From positions 372,001 to 436,000 of the forward strand of contig NZ_WNKF01000001.1 of the NCBI RefSeq assembly GCF_010119225.1: DNA of 64,000 bases. Reading direction: 5' to 3'. The position numbers and the translations under genes are program-made. The stretch is from Cyclobacterium roseum (GTDB lineage: Bacteria; Bacteroidota; Bacteroidia; Cytophagales; Cyclobacteriaceae). The notes below the pieces were generated by a model. It saw nothing but the letters and a program-made list of their open reading frames with translations, was not told where the DNA came from and did not search any database. This document shows positions 53,796 through 63,315 of the stretch, piece by piece; the first letter of the stretch is position 1, and every line of letters starts with the position of its first letter.

Positions 53796-56177
53796 CTATT
53801 TTTTGATAGATTCTTTTTGCTCGGCAATACTGATATTTTCTATCCCCTTGAGTAAAGCATCGGGAGTAAAAGAAACACTGTCTATGCCCTGGGCCACAAG
53901 AAATCCTGCGAATTCGGGATAGTCACTTGGGGCCTGACCGCAGAGGCCAATTTTTACTCCGGATTTTTTGGCGGTCTGAATCACATCGGACAACATTTGT
54001 TTTACCGCCTGGTTATTTTCATCAAACAGGTCGCTGATGATGGCAGAGTCCCTGTCAATCCCAAGAACAAGTTGTGTCAGGTCATTGGAACCTATGGAAA
54101 AGCCATCAAATATTTCTGCAAATTCTTTGGCCAAAATCACATTACTGGGAATTTCGGCCATAACATAAACTTCCAGCCCATTTTTTCCCCTTTCCAGGCC
54201 AAAATCCTTCATGGTTTCCAAAACCAATCGGCCTTCTTCCACAGTCCGGCAAAAAGGTATCATGATCTTGATATTGGTCAGTCCCATTTCGTCCCGGACC
54301 AGCCGTATCGCTTCACACTCCAAGCCAAATCCTTCCCGGTACCGCTCATTATAATAGCGTGAAGCACCCCGGAATCCCAGCATTGGATTTTCTTCCTTTG
54401 GTTCAAAAATCTTACCACCGATCAGTTGGGCGTATTCATTGCTTTTAAAGTCACTCATCCTTACAATCACTTCCTTGGGATAAAAAGCTGCCCCGACCGT
54501 CGCCAGTGATTCTGAAAGCTTTTCCACAAAATAAGTTTTCTTGTTGGCATAGTGGTGGGTAATGGCTTCAATGGCTTTTTTGTCATTGCTATCACTGAGT
54601 TCATGGTATTTGACCAAAGCCATGGGATGGATCCTTATGGAATTGGTGATGATGAATTCCATGCGAAGCAGGCCAACGCCCTGATTGGGATAAAAAGACA
54701 ACTCAAACGCTTTCTGGGGGTCAGCCAGTATGAACATGGGCCTGGTACGGGTTTCCGGCACTTCACTGATGTTGATTTCCTTTTCTTCCCATTCCAGCTT
54801 TCCCTCATAAACCATGCCTTCATCCCCTTCAATACAGGAAGCCGTGATGACCTGACCATCATGTAGTTTTTCAGTGGCATCAGAAGTTCCCACCACGGCA
54901 TGGATACCCAATTCCCTGGCTACAATGGATGCATGGCTGGTCCTTCCTCCTTTATTGGTAATGATACATACCGCCTTACGCAGCATGGCATTCCAATCCG
55001 GATTGGTGATGTCTGCGACAATGATATCTCCTTTTTGCACTTTCCCAGCATCAGCCAGAGATTGGACGATACAGGCCCTGCCACTGGCGATGGATCTCCC
55101 TACTGCTTTTCCCTTGCAGATGGGTGTTGCTTTCGTTTTTAAGGTATATTCTTTAATGGAAATGGCATCCCGCTTCCCATGCACCGTCTCCGGACGTGCC
55201 TGAACGATAAATAGTTCTCCGCTCAGTCCATCTTTGGCCCATTCAATATCCATGGCCATTTGATAATGTTTTTCTATACTAAAGGACCATTCCGCCAGTG
55301 TCTGTACGTCCTGGTCTGAAAGGCAAAAAACGGATCTTTCTGTGGGGCTGGTGGTTACATTCCTGATGGGTTTTTCGGATCCTACCGCATATACCATCTT
55401 GTTCTCCTTTTCTCCCAACTTCCGGTAGATGATGCTTTTTTTCTGGCTGTCCAGGGATGGTTTAAAAACAAAAAATTCATCCGGATTTACGGCTCCCTGC
55501 ACCACGTTTTCTCCCAATCCCCAGGCAGCAGTGATGTAAATTACGTTTTGAAATCCCGTCTCCGGGTCAATGGTAAAAATTACTCCCGCACTGCCTTTAT
55601 CTGAGCGAACCATGTGCTGAACCCCCACAGATAGGGCCACGTCCATATGGTCAAAACCATTGTCTATCCTGTATTTGATTGCCCGGTCATTGAAAAGCGA
55701 AATGTAACAGCGGTGAACGGCTTTCAGTAGGTTGTCCAGACCTGCAATATTCAGAAAACTATCATGCTGTCCGGCAAAACTTGCCGTAGGCAAATCTTCG
55801 GCAGTGGCGCTGCTCCTTACGGCTACTGAAATTTCATTGCCAGACCGAAGGGTCTCAAAAGAAGCGGCGATATCCTTTTCTATTTCTTTTGGTATTTTCC
55901 CTGAGGACAGGATCTCGCGGCAATTGGCACCAATGGTTGACAGGTTGTCCAGCGTTTCATTATCCAATGTTGACAATTCGGCTTCCAACTTTTCCTTAAG
56001 TTGATTTTCTTTGATAAAGGTTCGGAATGCTGCAGCTGTAACTGCAAATCCGTCCGGAATTTTAATACCCAGGGGAGCAAGAGTGGCCAGCATTTCACCG
56101 AGAGAAGCATTTTTTCCCCCTACCAGGGGGAGGTCTTTATTTTTGATGGCTGAAAAGGGAATACAATTTATTGGCAT
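53796..56177 (-). CDS. ppsA: Phosphoenolpyruvate synthase
   Basis: A 793-residue enzyme that converts pyruvate and ATP to phosphoenolpyruvate, AMP and phosphate (gluconeogenesis from pyruvate or lactate). ATP-grasp domain: LVGGKNASLGEMLATL and SVAVRSSATAEDLPTASFAG. Swivelling domain: NKGGRTSHASIVARELGIHA with phospho-His near 417. C-terminal TIM barrel: MGFRGASRYY-like MLGFRGASRYYNERY, FSIGSNDLTQLVLGIDRDS and GLCGQAPSDYPEFAGFL with the catalytic Cys near 747. Length is normal. Single gene on the minus strand with a 238-base upstream region. Confidence 0.95.
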   Translation of the reverse strand: MPINCIPFSAIKNKDLPLVGGKNASLGEMLATLAPLGIKIPDGFAVTAAAFRTFIKENQLKEKLEAELSTLDNETLDNLSTIGANCREILSSGKIPKEIEKDIAASFETLRSGNEISVAVRSSATAEDLPTASFAGQHDSFLNIAGLDNLLKAVHRCYISLFNDRAIKYRIDNGFDHMDVALSVGVQHMVRSDKGSAGVIFTIDPETGFQNVIYITAAWGLGENVVQGAVNPDEFFVFKPSLDSQKKSIIYRKLGEKENKMVYAVGSEKPIRNVTTSPTERSVFCLSDQDVQTLAEWSFSIEKHYQMAMDIEWAKDGLSGELFIVQARPETVHGKRDAISIKEYTLKTKATPICKGKAVGRSIASGRACIVQSLADAGKVQKGDIIVADITNPDWNAMLRKAVCIITNKGGRTSHASIVARELGIHAVVGTSDATEKLHDGQVITASCIEGDEGMVYEGKLEWEEKEINISEVPETRTRPMFILADPQKAFELSFYPNQGVGLLRMEFIITNSIRIHPMALVKYHELSDSNDKKAIEAITHHYANKKTYFVEKLSESLATVGAAFYPKEVIVRMSDFKSNEYAQLIGGKIFEPKEENPMLGFRGASRYYNERYREGFGLECEAIRLVRDEMGLTNIKIMIPFCRTVEEGRLVLETMKDFGLERGKNGLEVYVMAEIPSNVILAKEFAEIFDGFSIGSNDLTQLVLGIDRDSAIISDLFDENNQAVKQMLSDVIQTAKKSGVKIGLCGQAPSDYPEFAGFLVAQGIDSVSFTPDALLKGIENISIAEQKESIKK

Positions 56178-56415
56178 AGTAGGAGCTGAATGTAAATGAA
56201 AAGGTAAGTTAAAGGGTAAAATACAAATTATTAATGATAAAAGTCATTGAAACTGATGATATTAGTTTGGCAGCTGCCTCAATAGGAAAAATGTAAGAGA
56301 AATTGAAAAATTAATATTAATTTGGGACCGCAGCCTGTATAGCCTCTCATATAAAGGGCGCAGGATTCTACCTGGGCCAACCCCATCTCAATAACCATAC
56401 AATTCCAAAAAAACC

Positions 56416-57387
56416 ATGCCTCCCATAGCCTCCCAAATTCTTGAATGTACCGGTGCCACCACCATCCGGGAGATCGCTCATGTTCAGACTTTATGGAGTG
56501 GTTACGGCTCCATTAAACGCTATAAATTAGAAGGAGGGAAGTATCCGTCGGTTATCGTCAAGCACATACAATTACCTGAGTCCGGTAAACACCCCCGGGG
56601 TTGGAATACCGATTTGTCCCATCAACGTAAAATCAAATCCTATGCCGTGGAAAGCTACTGGTACGAGCATTATGCCCGGCTAACGGGAGCAGCGTGTAAA
56701 GTGCCTCAATTATTACATACCGAAGCAAAAGGAAGCATGCGACTCTTGATTATGGAAGACCTGAATGCCTTGGGTTTTCCCAGACGTTTGACGCCCGATA
56801 CGGTTTCCTTGTCAGCTGCCAAAAACTGCCTGACCTGGCTGGCCCGTTTTCATGCCAAATTTATGCAGGTACCGCCCATTGGCCTCTGGGAAATGGGTAC
56901 CTATTGGCACCTGGAAACCCGCCCCGATGAGTGGGCAAAAATGAAGCATATTCCCCTGCAGCAGGCCGCTTCGGCGATTGATCAACGGCTCAATGAAGCT
57001 ACCTATCAAACCCTTGTACATGGCGATGCCAAGTTGGCCAATTTCTGTTTCGGCCCGGAAGACCAGGTGGCAGCGGTGGATTTTCAATACGTTGGAAAAG
57101 GCTGTGGTATAAAAGATGTTGCCTATTTTATCAGCAGTTGTTTTTCCGAAGAAGACTGCGAAATACATGAGGATGAATTGCTGAACCACTATTTTAATTC
57201 ACTTGAAATGGCACTTGATAAGTATAATGATTTTCAATTGGTTAAAAATGAATGGATGGAGCTATACGCTTTCGCCTGGGCCGATATTTACCGCTTTCTG
57301 GATGGCTGGAGTGCCGGTCACTGGAAGATGCATGGCTATAGCGAACGACTGACACGGTCCGTATTGGAAGAATTAAATTACGTTTAA
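56416..57387 (+). CDS. Small-molecule kinase of the EcKL/CHK-like phosphotransferase group
   Basis: A 323-residue kinase of the choline/ecdysteroid-kinase-like type. SGYGSIKRYKLEGG is the nucleotide-binding hairpin, SVIVKHIQLPE supplies the Lys, LLIMEDLNALGF is the hinge, VHGDAKLANFCF carries the catalytic Asp and Asn, and AAVDFQYVGKGCGIKDVAYF the Mg-binding Asp. These enzymes phosphorylate a hydroxyl on a small molecule. Its TAA stop abuts the ATG of an inositol-monophosphatase-like gene (TAAATG), so the two form a translationally coupled kinase/phosphatase pair. Substrate unknown. Confidence 0.85.
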   Translation: MPPIASQILECTGATTIREIAHVQTLWSGYGSIKRYKLEGGKYPSVIVKHIQLPESGKHPRGWNTDLSHQRKIKSYAVESYWYEHYARLTGAACKVPQLLHTEAKGSMRLLIMEDLNALGFPRRLTPDTVSLSAAKNCLTWLARFHAKFMQVPPIGLWEMGTYWHLETRPDEWAKMKHIPLQQAASAIDQRLNEATYQTLVHGDAKLANFCFGPEDQVAAVDFQYVGKGCGIKDVAYFISSCFSEEDCEIHEDELLNHYFNSLEMALDKYNDFQLVKNEWMELYAFAWADIYRFLDGWSAGHWKMHGYSERLTRSVLEELNYV

Positions 57388-58260
57388 ATGCTGAATAAAA
57401 GTACCCTTTCCACACTTTGCCAAAACGCCATCAACGCAAGTATTGAAGCAGGGCATCTGATTCAATCGCAAGTTGATCAACCCCATGACCTACAGGACAA
57501 GCAGGGGGGATATTCCAGGGCTTACCAGGTAGTGACCGAGGTGGATTTTAAGGCACAGGAACTCATTCTAAAACATTTACGGCCCGGTATTGCCCAATAC
57601 GATCTGGGCTTACTGACGGAAGAAGCAGCCGACGATCAAACCCGATTACACAAGGATTATTTCTGGTGCATTGACCCCCTGGATGGTACCCTGCCCTTTA
57701 CAGAGCAGCGGCCGGGATATGCCGTTTCCATTGCCCTGATTTCCCAATCCGGAGATCCGCTGATCGGCGTAGTCTATATACCGGATGAGGATGAATGTTA
57801 CAGCGCTATAAAGGGAGAAGGGGTGGTCCTGAATGGACAACCATTTAAATTAGGAAATTCAAGCGATGATAAGGTCTTCCATATCTATATGGACAGCAGC
57901 ATGCAGTCGGCCGACTATTTCAATGCCTTTACCGAACAGATGAAGCAATGGGCAAAAGCCGAAAATTACCGGGAGGTGGTGTACCTTATTGGTTTTGGCG
58001 CGGTCCGGAATGCGCTCTCTGTCTTGTCCCACGCAAATGCCTGCTACGTAAAATTCCCCCGACCGCAAACGGGAGGCGGCAGCATCTGGGATTTTGCCGC
58101 CACCCGGCTGATTTTTGAAGAATTGGGCTTACCAGTTTCCAATATGAGGGGTGAAAAACTACACCTCAATACGCCGGAAACCACCTTTATGAATCGGCAA
58201 GGGGTGGTGTATGCGACAAGTGAAGTTATTGCGGAGATGGTTATGGAGTTGAAGTTATAG
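57388..58260 (+). CDS. Inositol-monophosphatase superfamily phosphatase (CysQ/IMPase-like)
   Basis: A 290-residue phosphatase. Metal sites are in order: LTEEAADD (Glu), WCIDPLDGTLPF (Asp-x-x-Asp-Gly), and GSIWDFAATRLIFEELGLPV (Asp). These enzymes remove phosphate from inositol phosphate, sugar phosphates or phosphoadenosine phosphate. Immediately downstream of, and probably coupled to, the kinase gene. The opposite reactions of the two enzymes suggest a salvage or activation cycle on the same or related compounds. Confidence 0.88.
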   Translation: MLNKSTLSTLCQNAINASIEAGHLIQSQVDQPHDLQDKQGGYSRAYQVVTEVDFKAQELILKHLRPGIAQYDLGLLTEEAADDQTRLHKDYFWCIDPLDGTLPFTEQRPGYAVSIALISQSGDPLIGVVYIPDEDECYSAIKGEGVVLNGQPFKLGNSSDDKVFHIYMDSSMQSADYFNAFTEQMKQWAKAENYREVVYLIGFGAVRNALSVLSHANACYVKFPRPQTGGGSIWDFAATRLIFEELGLPVSNMRGEKLHLNTPETTFMNRQGVVYATSEVIAEMVMELKL

Positions 58261-58841
58261 ACATTTAAGGGTTGGTAGGTTTATGCAATGTCAAATAAGT
58301 TAGTGGAGCAAAGCTAAAATCTATAACCAACCTGATTTTCTGGCATTTAAGGCATCATCGAGCCAGGAGACCCTACTTTATTCCGTCTAACTCTTTTATA
58401 AATAATAGTTTCGTTAATCTTAAGCTCTTGAAATAATGCACTTTACACCGGAGTAAGTTACTTAACGTAAATTTTCATCATAGTCTTTGAAACAGGGTTA
58501 AAAGTTTTAGAACTTTCCAATAACAGCATCACTATCGCATGAAGCGCGGGGGAATGCCAGAGAACGAGGCGGCGACCTGCCTTTGATGGATTAGGATTCA
58601 AGAATAAAGTTCTTTTCCGCTACCATCATTTGAAGGCCAATTAAAGACTAATACCAAATGCTATCAACACACTACTTCTAGGAGGAATGGAAATAATAAC
58701 CAATGGATTAAAAGCCCAGCAAATTTAGTTCTTAAACGCCATTGCCTCAACTAATACTATTAATTGAATTTTATCAACCGAAATACCAGCAAAAAGGTCC
58801 AGCAACTTACCGGCAAATTGAACTTTACTACCAATATCCCC
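58261..58841. other. Intergenic region without recognised content
   Basis: About 580 bases between convergent genes (phosphatase plus strand, nuclease-like gene minus strand). Stop codons are frequent in all frames. No tRNA, repeat or clean terminator was seen. Confidence 0.5.
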
Positions 58842-59717
58842 CTATTTCAACTCTATCCGCCATCCCAACTTTTCTGCTTGTTGGATAAAGGATTTGATGT
58901 TTTCCGGATTCCATTGGTTGCAGGTTGAAATGGTTTGATCCTGAAGTTGGATCACTTCTTCTTCCTTAATGTAGTGTCTTTTATGACCCCATCGCTGAAA
59001 TATATCTTCAGCATTGCTTGTCAAGTCAATTACACCAAAACTTCCTTGTAGATGATCCGGGAAGTCTCGCTTCAACTCGGAATAGGTTATATCAGGATTT
59101 CTTTCTACATGGGCGCGGACTACCTCATTAACCAACCTTCCCTTATTGTATTCTTTTCCTTTGAAAATGAATTTTGAATAATCTTTGGTAGAATAGGAAA
59201 AATTGAAATACGTGTCAGAGATTACAAACACTTCATTTTTCTCACTGCGAAATCGTTTGATCGTCATTCCTGCAATTGGAATTCCATTGAATTGATACCC
59301 TTGTGATAAACGGTCTTGAAGGGCGGCGCTGATCGATGAACCTACAAGTAGGCCAACCCATTTTGGTTCGGCACCTTCCTGCCAATATTCTCCCAAAGAA
59401 AGTATCTGAGAACGAACGGTAAGGTAATCTTCAAGCTGGATTAGACTAAACTCATTGATTTCATTCAGTTTGATTTCCACAATTCCCAAATACTCTCCAC
59501 CGTATTTAGCCAAAATATCTATTCGGCCATCTCCAGATTTTCTTCCACTTTTTAAGGCGATTTCAGCATCAAGAACTTCTACCTCAGAAAAATTCTGCTC
59601 GTCTAACTTTAATATATCCTCGTTTTCCAATAAATAGGCTTCCATTGCCAATTCCTTCCAGAAAGGGTAGGGCTTCATTGAAATACTGTTTGCAGTAAAT
59701 TGTCTAAAAATCGCCAT
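58842..59717 (-). CDS. PD-(D/E)XK nuclease-like protein, DUF91-like core
   Basis: A 291-residue soluble protein. Residues about 55-85 carry GDGRIDILAKYGGEYLGIVE followed by IKLNE, which fits the D...ExK active-site pattern of restriction-endonuclease-like folds and recalls the NucS/DUF91 core. A C-terminal helical region (LVNEVVRAHVERNPDITYSE; DFPDHLQGSFGVIDL) resembles DNA-binding domains joined to such nucleases. No restriction methylase is nearby. Function is unproven. It is a single minus-strand gene with an ATG at 59717. Confidence 0.72.
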   Translation of the reverse strand: MAIFRQFTANSISMKPYPFWKELAMEAYLLENEDILKLDEQNFSEVEVLDAEIALKSGRKSGDGRIDILAKYGGEYLGIVEIKLNEINEFSLIQLEDYLTVRSQILSLGEYWQEGAEPKWVGLLVGSSISAALQDRLSQGYQFNGIPIAGMTIKRFRSEKNEVFVISDTYFNFSYSTKDYSKFIFKGKEYNKGRLVNEVVRAHVERNPDITYSELKRDFPDHLQGSFGVIDLTSNAEDIFQRWGHKRHYIKEEEVIQLQDQTISTCNQWNPENIKSFIQQAEKLGWRIELK

Positions 59718-59959
59718 GTAATCTTATTTTAAAGCATTATTATCCCCAAAACCAACGCTATACTACATAATTTGTCGGAATAAATATATCCAGTTTTGTT
59801 TGGTGTCCGAGGGAATTTTGGTCGAATTTGGAAAAATAGCCCAAAAAACCTACTACTTTTATGAGTACTTGTAACGTATCTGTAAATTATCCCAGGCTGA
59901 CATTAAACAAAGCCGGAATGCCAAACAGGAGCAATTGTCTACCCAAAAACAGCAGCAAT

Positions 59960-61195
59960 ATGAAAAAAACTATTTTAATTGGCCTAACGCTGATTTTTTT
60001 GCAGGGTATGGTTATTGCCCAGACCGGTATTTCTCTACCGCCCGACCTGCAGGGGCGAATTCCCTGGGATTTACCGGTCTTATCCGCAGCTCCTGACTTC
60101 CGGTGGGTCAATCAGAGCGATCCGGTCCGATCGCTGATCTATACCGGTGAAGTCTATGAAGGGAAGGTGACGGAAATTTTTGCCTACTACGCCAGCCCGG
60201 CAACCTTGGGAGAAAAGAATCCGGAAACCGGAGAGTTTCCCGGAATCGTGCTGGTTCACGGTGGGGGAGGGACGGCCTTTCGAATCTGGGCAGAGGAATG
60301 GGCCGAAAGAGGATACGCCGCCATTGCCATGGACCTGAGTGGTAATCAGCCATTACCCACGGAGCAGCAGGACAACCCCTGGGGTTCAAAAAGCACCCGG
60401 CTGGCCGCTGGAGGGCCAAAGCAGGACGACGAGCACAAGTTTTTCCGGTTAGACGAAAACTTTACCGTCCAATGGCAATTCCATTCGGTATCAAATATTA
60501 TCCGTGCGCACTCCCTGATTCGGTCCTTTCCGGAGATAAACCCGGATAAGACAGCGATAACAGGTATCAGCTGGGGCGGTTACCTTACCAATCTGGTAGC
60601 AGGAGTAGACCACCGGTTCAATGCGGCCGTACCTGTGTATGGAGCGGGATTTCTCCATCAGGGTAGTGCCTGGGACAATCAGTTTGATTCCTTGGGAGCA
60701 GATGCCACCCAGCGCTGGGTGGAACTTTGGGATCCTTCCAGCTATGTGGCCCATGCAAGGGTACCAATGCTGTTTATCAACGGCACCAATGATTTTGCCT
60801 ATTTCGTTGAAAACTGGCAAAAAACAGCGAACCTGGCCCATAATGCGCAGTATGCCATGATACCCGAACTGAAACACAGCCATTTGCACGGAGCAGAACC
60901 CGGGGAAATTTACAACTTTATCAGTACCATACTAGAAGATAAAAACGATTTCAATAGTTCAATTAAATTGAAACAAAAGGGGAGTGAGGTCGGGTATTCG
61001 ATTGCTCCTGCGCCGAAAGAAGTTTACCTGGCATTCACCGCAGGTGACAAACGGAGTCCGGAAAGGGACTGGCAACGGATACCGCTGGATAAAGCCAAAG
61101 GTAAAGTCACTATTCCTTCAGATGCCAGGCTTTGGTACATCTACTGGGTGGATGAGTCGGAGAATAGAAGGAGTGGGAAGGTGTTAAGTAATTGA
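59960..61195 (+). CDS. Secreted acetylxylan-esterase-like hydrolase
   Basis: A 411-residue protein with signal peptide (TILIGLTLIFLQGMVIAQ). Alpha/beta-hydrolase fold: IVLVHGGGGTAFRIWAEEWA oxyanion region, GISWGGY nucleophile Ser204, FINGTNDFAY acid and ELKHSHLHG His. Similar to acetyl-xylan esterase/dienelactone-hydrolase-like enzymes from polysaccharide loci. A short C-terminal beta domain (about 325-411) follows the hydrolase. ATG at 59960 places the signal peptide at the start; the frame to 59861 adds a non-homologous tail. It is not next to the xylan locus, so its target is unsure. Confidence 0.82.
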   Translation: MKKTILIGLTLIFLQGMVIAQTGISLPPDLQGRIPWDLPVLSAAPDFRWVNQSDPVRSLIYTGEVYEGKVTEIFAYYASPATLGEKNPETGEFPGIVLVHGGGGTAFRIWAEEWAERGYAAIAMDLSGNQPLPTEQQDNPWGSKSTRLAAGGPKQDDEHKFFRLDENFTVQWQFHSVSNIIRAHSLIRSFPEINPDKTAITGISWGGYLTNLVAGVDHRFNAAVPVYGAGFLHQGSAWDNQFDSLGADATQRWVELWDPSSYVAHARVPMLFINGTNDFAYFVENWQKTANLAHNAQYAMIPELKHSHLHGAEPGEIYNFISTILEDKNDFNSSIKLKQKGSEVGYSIAPAPKEVYLAFTAGDKRSPERDWQRIPLDKAKGKVTIPSDARLWYIYWVDESENRRSGKVLSN

Positions 61196-61268
61196 AAATC
61201 AATACACAAAGTAAAAGATAGTATAAAGTTTGTATTAATCCTTCAAATGATATATATTGGTATGTCAA

Positions 61269-61814
61269 ATGAAAAAAAGTAAGAAATACAAAGCCTTTAA
61301 GTCGGAAGACCTATCCTATATTAGTGATTATGAAAAGCCATATGACATTTCTGAAACTTTTGTGGTCAATAAGGGAGACCAGCAAGTCAGTTATGTGGTC
61401 AAGAACGGATATGGTTATTTCCTAAAGGATTTTAAAGGTGCCAGGAGTTTGGCAGAGGTGGCTAGAAAGCTTGAGGATAAATTGACCTATGCTGAGATTT
61501 CCCCGATAATTGATTTTTTGGATCTTAAAATGGTTGATTTGGCCAAGGCGGCCGCAGTTTCCCAAAGCACTGTTTCCAGGTGGTCTGCTGACAGTAAAAT
61601 CGGCATACCTGGTTCTTACCAGTTTTTTAAAATGGACGAAGTGATCAAAAAAGGGATGGAGATTTTTGGTCGGGAATCCAGCTTAAAATCCTGGCTGAAT
61701 ACACCAAATATGGCTTTGGGTCAAGTCAAACCCAGGGACCTATTGGTATCCATGACGGGGATAGACCTGGCGCATGAAGCCATAGATGCCCTTCACTTCG
61801 GAAATGTCATGTAG
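61269..61814 (+). CDS. Xre/ParS-type antitoxin of a RES toxin system
   Basis: A 181-residue antitoxin of the Xre-MbcA-ParS group (DUF2384). A DNA-binding helix-turn-helix lies at MVDLAKAAAVSQSTVSRWS, and the toxin-binding tail is PRDLLVSMTGIDLAHEAIDA with LHFGNVM at the end. It neutralises the RES toxin and represses the operon. It is unusually large for the family, with an extra N-terminal 70-80 residues (SEDLSYISDYEKPYD ...). The ATG at 61269 is used; a TTG at 61257 is less likely. Two bases separate the stop from the toxin ATG. Confidence 0.88.
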   Translation: MKKSKKYKAFKSEDLSYISDYEKPYDISETFVVNKGDQQVSYVVKNGYGYFLKDFKGARSLAEVARKLEDKLTYAEISPIIDFLDLKMVDLAKAAAVSQSTVSRWSADSKIGIPGSYQFFKMDEVIKKGMEIFGRESSLKSWLNTPNMALGQVKPRDLLVSMTGIDLAHEAIDALHFGNVM

Positions 61815-61816
61815 GC

Positions 61817-62284
61817 ATGTTGACCTATTACCGTATGATGTCGGAAAAATACCACCGGGAACCTTTTAGTAGTTCTTTGTCAGGGGGAAGGTGGAATCCC
61901 AAAGCTTATCCTATGATTTATGCCAGTAGTTCGGCAGCTCTGGCGGCTTTGGAATACCTGTCTATCAAAGGTACTTCTACTGCTCTTGAAACCTGGTATG
62001 TGGTTATTTATGAAATCCTTGACAGTGAACTGATTGGTACCCTTGATAAACAAAGTCTGCCACAGAACTGGGACATGCTGCCACATAACAAAGCAACACA
62101 AGATTTTGGCAAACTGTGGCTGGTAGAAAATAGTTTTCCATTTTTAAGGGTTCCATCCGCCCGGTTGCACTTATCTTTTTATCCGGAAGAACACAATCTA
62201 TTGGTTAATCCCAGGTTCCCGGGTATCCAGTATTTGCTCAAGGTGGTGGATTTTAGAAAGTTTGATTATAAACTTGGTAACTAA
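61817..62284 (+). CDS. RES domain toxin
   Basis: A 155-residue RES protein. The conserved Arg25 (GGRWNP), Glu46 (ALEYLS) and Ser (LRVPSARLHLSFYPEEHN) that name the domain are present, followed by LLVNPRFPGI. RES toxins degrade NAD+ in the cytoplasm, arresting growth. The first half (YASSSAALAALEYLSIKG) is the NAD-binding core. It is encoded right after its Xre-type antitoxin. Complete, no visible lesion. Confidence 0.92.
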   Translation: MLTYYRMMSEKYHREPFSSSLSGGRWNPKAYPMIYASSSAALAALEYLSIKGTSTALETWYVVIYEILDSELIGTLDKQSLPQNWDMLPHNKATQDFGKLWLVENSFPFLRVPSARLHLSFYPEEHNLLVNPRFPGIQYLLKVVDFRKFDYKLGN

Positions 62285-62357
62285 CGGGTGGAATTTGGAT
62301 TCAACTTCTAATGGTGGACTATCTAAATGATACTTTGTGATTTGCTTTAGCGTAAGA

Positions 62358-62461
62358 ACTGATCTTAAGAAAATCATTCGTTACCGGGTCCGAGGTCAAA
62401 CCAATAATGATTCAATAGGTTTATTATAACTAATCTTATGTTAATCATCCGCTATCGCGTC
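62358..62461. repeat. Imperfect 33-base direct repeat, period 71
   Basis: 62358-62390 (begins ACTGATCTTAAGA) and 62429-62461 (begins ACTAATCTTATGT) match at about 24 of 33 positions, including a shared AATCAT core. It lies between the RES system and the YefM/YoeB remnant and holds no gene. Meaning unknown. Confidence 0.5.
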
Positions 62462-62530
62462 TGAACGCAAATCTCTCCAATTGTTATATAATTTATATTA
62501 TGTTAAATACTGACAATTCCACCCCATCAA

Positions 62531-62713
62531 TTAATAATGAAACCTGCACTGAATAATCGTACATTTCTGGTCCCTCCCTTTTGTTCCGGATACAGCATAA
62601 ACCAATCGGGGTTCTTTATTGATACGCCTGGACCAATATCCTCTATAATTCCCTTTAAGTGGTTCGGGTTTGCGTTCCCCCTCAAAACTGATGAACGTAA
62701 ACTCAGTGTTCAT
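62531..62713 (-). CDS. yoeB: YoeB-type toxin with internal deletion
   Basis: A 60-residue frame. It keeps the C-terminal half of YoeB: FEGERKPEPLKGNYRGYWSRR and INKEPRLVYAV, ending IIQCRFHY, with the catalytic-type Glu17, Arg29/30 and His59-Tyr60. The start, MNTEFTFIS, is a normal YoeB beginning, but the two helices between (about 25 residues, AWEDYxYWxxxDKK... in intact toxins) are missing without loss of frame. The product should be a crippled ribosome-dependent RNase. Its ATG overlaps the antitoxin stop by one base (TGATG), so the operon layout is intact. Confidence 0.8.
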   Translation of the reverse strand: MNTEFTFISFEGERKPEPLKGNYRGYWSRRINKEPRLVYAVSGTKGRDQKCTIIQCRFHY

Positions 62714-62961
62714 CAAGGCTTAAAAGGAACTGTTGCCCCTTCTTCTCTTTGTTGGATTGATTCATCCAGACGCTCCCTATTCGCCTTGGTTGACATCAGG
62801 TGAAGGGTTTCGTTAATCGAGTTGTACTCCTCCTCTGATATCATTACCACTGCATGCTGACCACTTTTTCTGGGAACGATAATCGTTCCTAAATCCTTGG
62901 ATACGTAGTCAAGATGCCTATTCATGGACTTACGAAATTCGGTCATTGTTATGGTTTTCAT
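62713..62961 (-). CDS. yefM: YefM/Phd-type antitoxin
   Basis: An 82-residue antitoxin. The N-terminal Phd fold has MTEFRKSMNRHLDYVSKDLG and IIVPRKSGQHAVVMISEEEY; the C-terminal tail (ETLHLMSTKANRERLDESIQ) is the YoeB-binding helix. It binds DNA and neutralises the toxin. It follows the HigA gene by 28 bases on the same strand, and precedes the deleted yoeB. It seems complete, so it may now act as a free antitoxin. Confidence 0.9.
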   Translation of the reverse strand: MKTITMTEFRKSMNRHLDYVSKDLGTIIVPRKSGQHAVVMISEEEYNSINETLHLMSTKANRERLDESIQQREEGATVPFKP

Positions 62962-62989
62962 CAGACAAAATTTTATTGATGGAATTTAA

Positions 62990-63298
62990 TCAATGAGTCG
63001 ATTGAAGTTCGAATGGCTTTATTTTCGGGGGATTCTCATTAAACTGTTTTTCAGCTTTCCTCAGATCATGTGAAAGCTGCATCCTTAACCAAAAGTCTGC
63101 GTTTCCTCCAAAGACTTTGGCAAGCCTAAGCGACATATTTGGTGTGATAGATCCCTTTTCATTTAGAATGTTTGATAACGTAGGTCGCGTAACCCCAAGC
63201 AGCTCAGCCGCCTTGCCAATCGTCAATCGATTAGCACGAATTACTTCTTCCTTTAACACCTCCCCAGGGTGTGTATTGTGTTCTATTCCACGTTTCAT
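62990..63298 (-). CDS. higA: HigA family antitoxin
   Basis: A 102-residue antitoxin starting MKRGIEHNTHPGEVLKEEVI with the HigA signature, then an XRE helix-turn-helix (TIGKAAELLGVTRPTLSNIL) and NADFWLRMQLSHDLRKA. It represses its operon and blocks HigB. Encoded 17 bases downstream of HigB, in the unusual toxin-first order of hig systems. Confidence 0.93.
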   Translation of the reverse strand: MKRGIEHNTHPGEVLKEEVIRANRLTIGKAAELLGVTRPTLSNILNEKGSITPNMSLRLAKVFGGNADFWLRMQLSHDLRKAEKQFNENPPKIKPFELQSTH

Positions 63299-63315
63299 AA
63301 GCCATTTAATTTAAT

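Noticed and set aside
61200-61268. Imperfect inverted repeat (AATACACAAA/TTTGTATT) before the RES antitoxin gene
   Set aside because: Pairing needs a bulge and the arms are AT-rich; too weak to call an operator.
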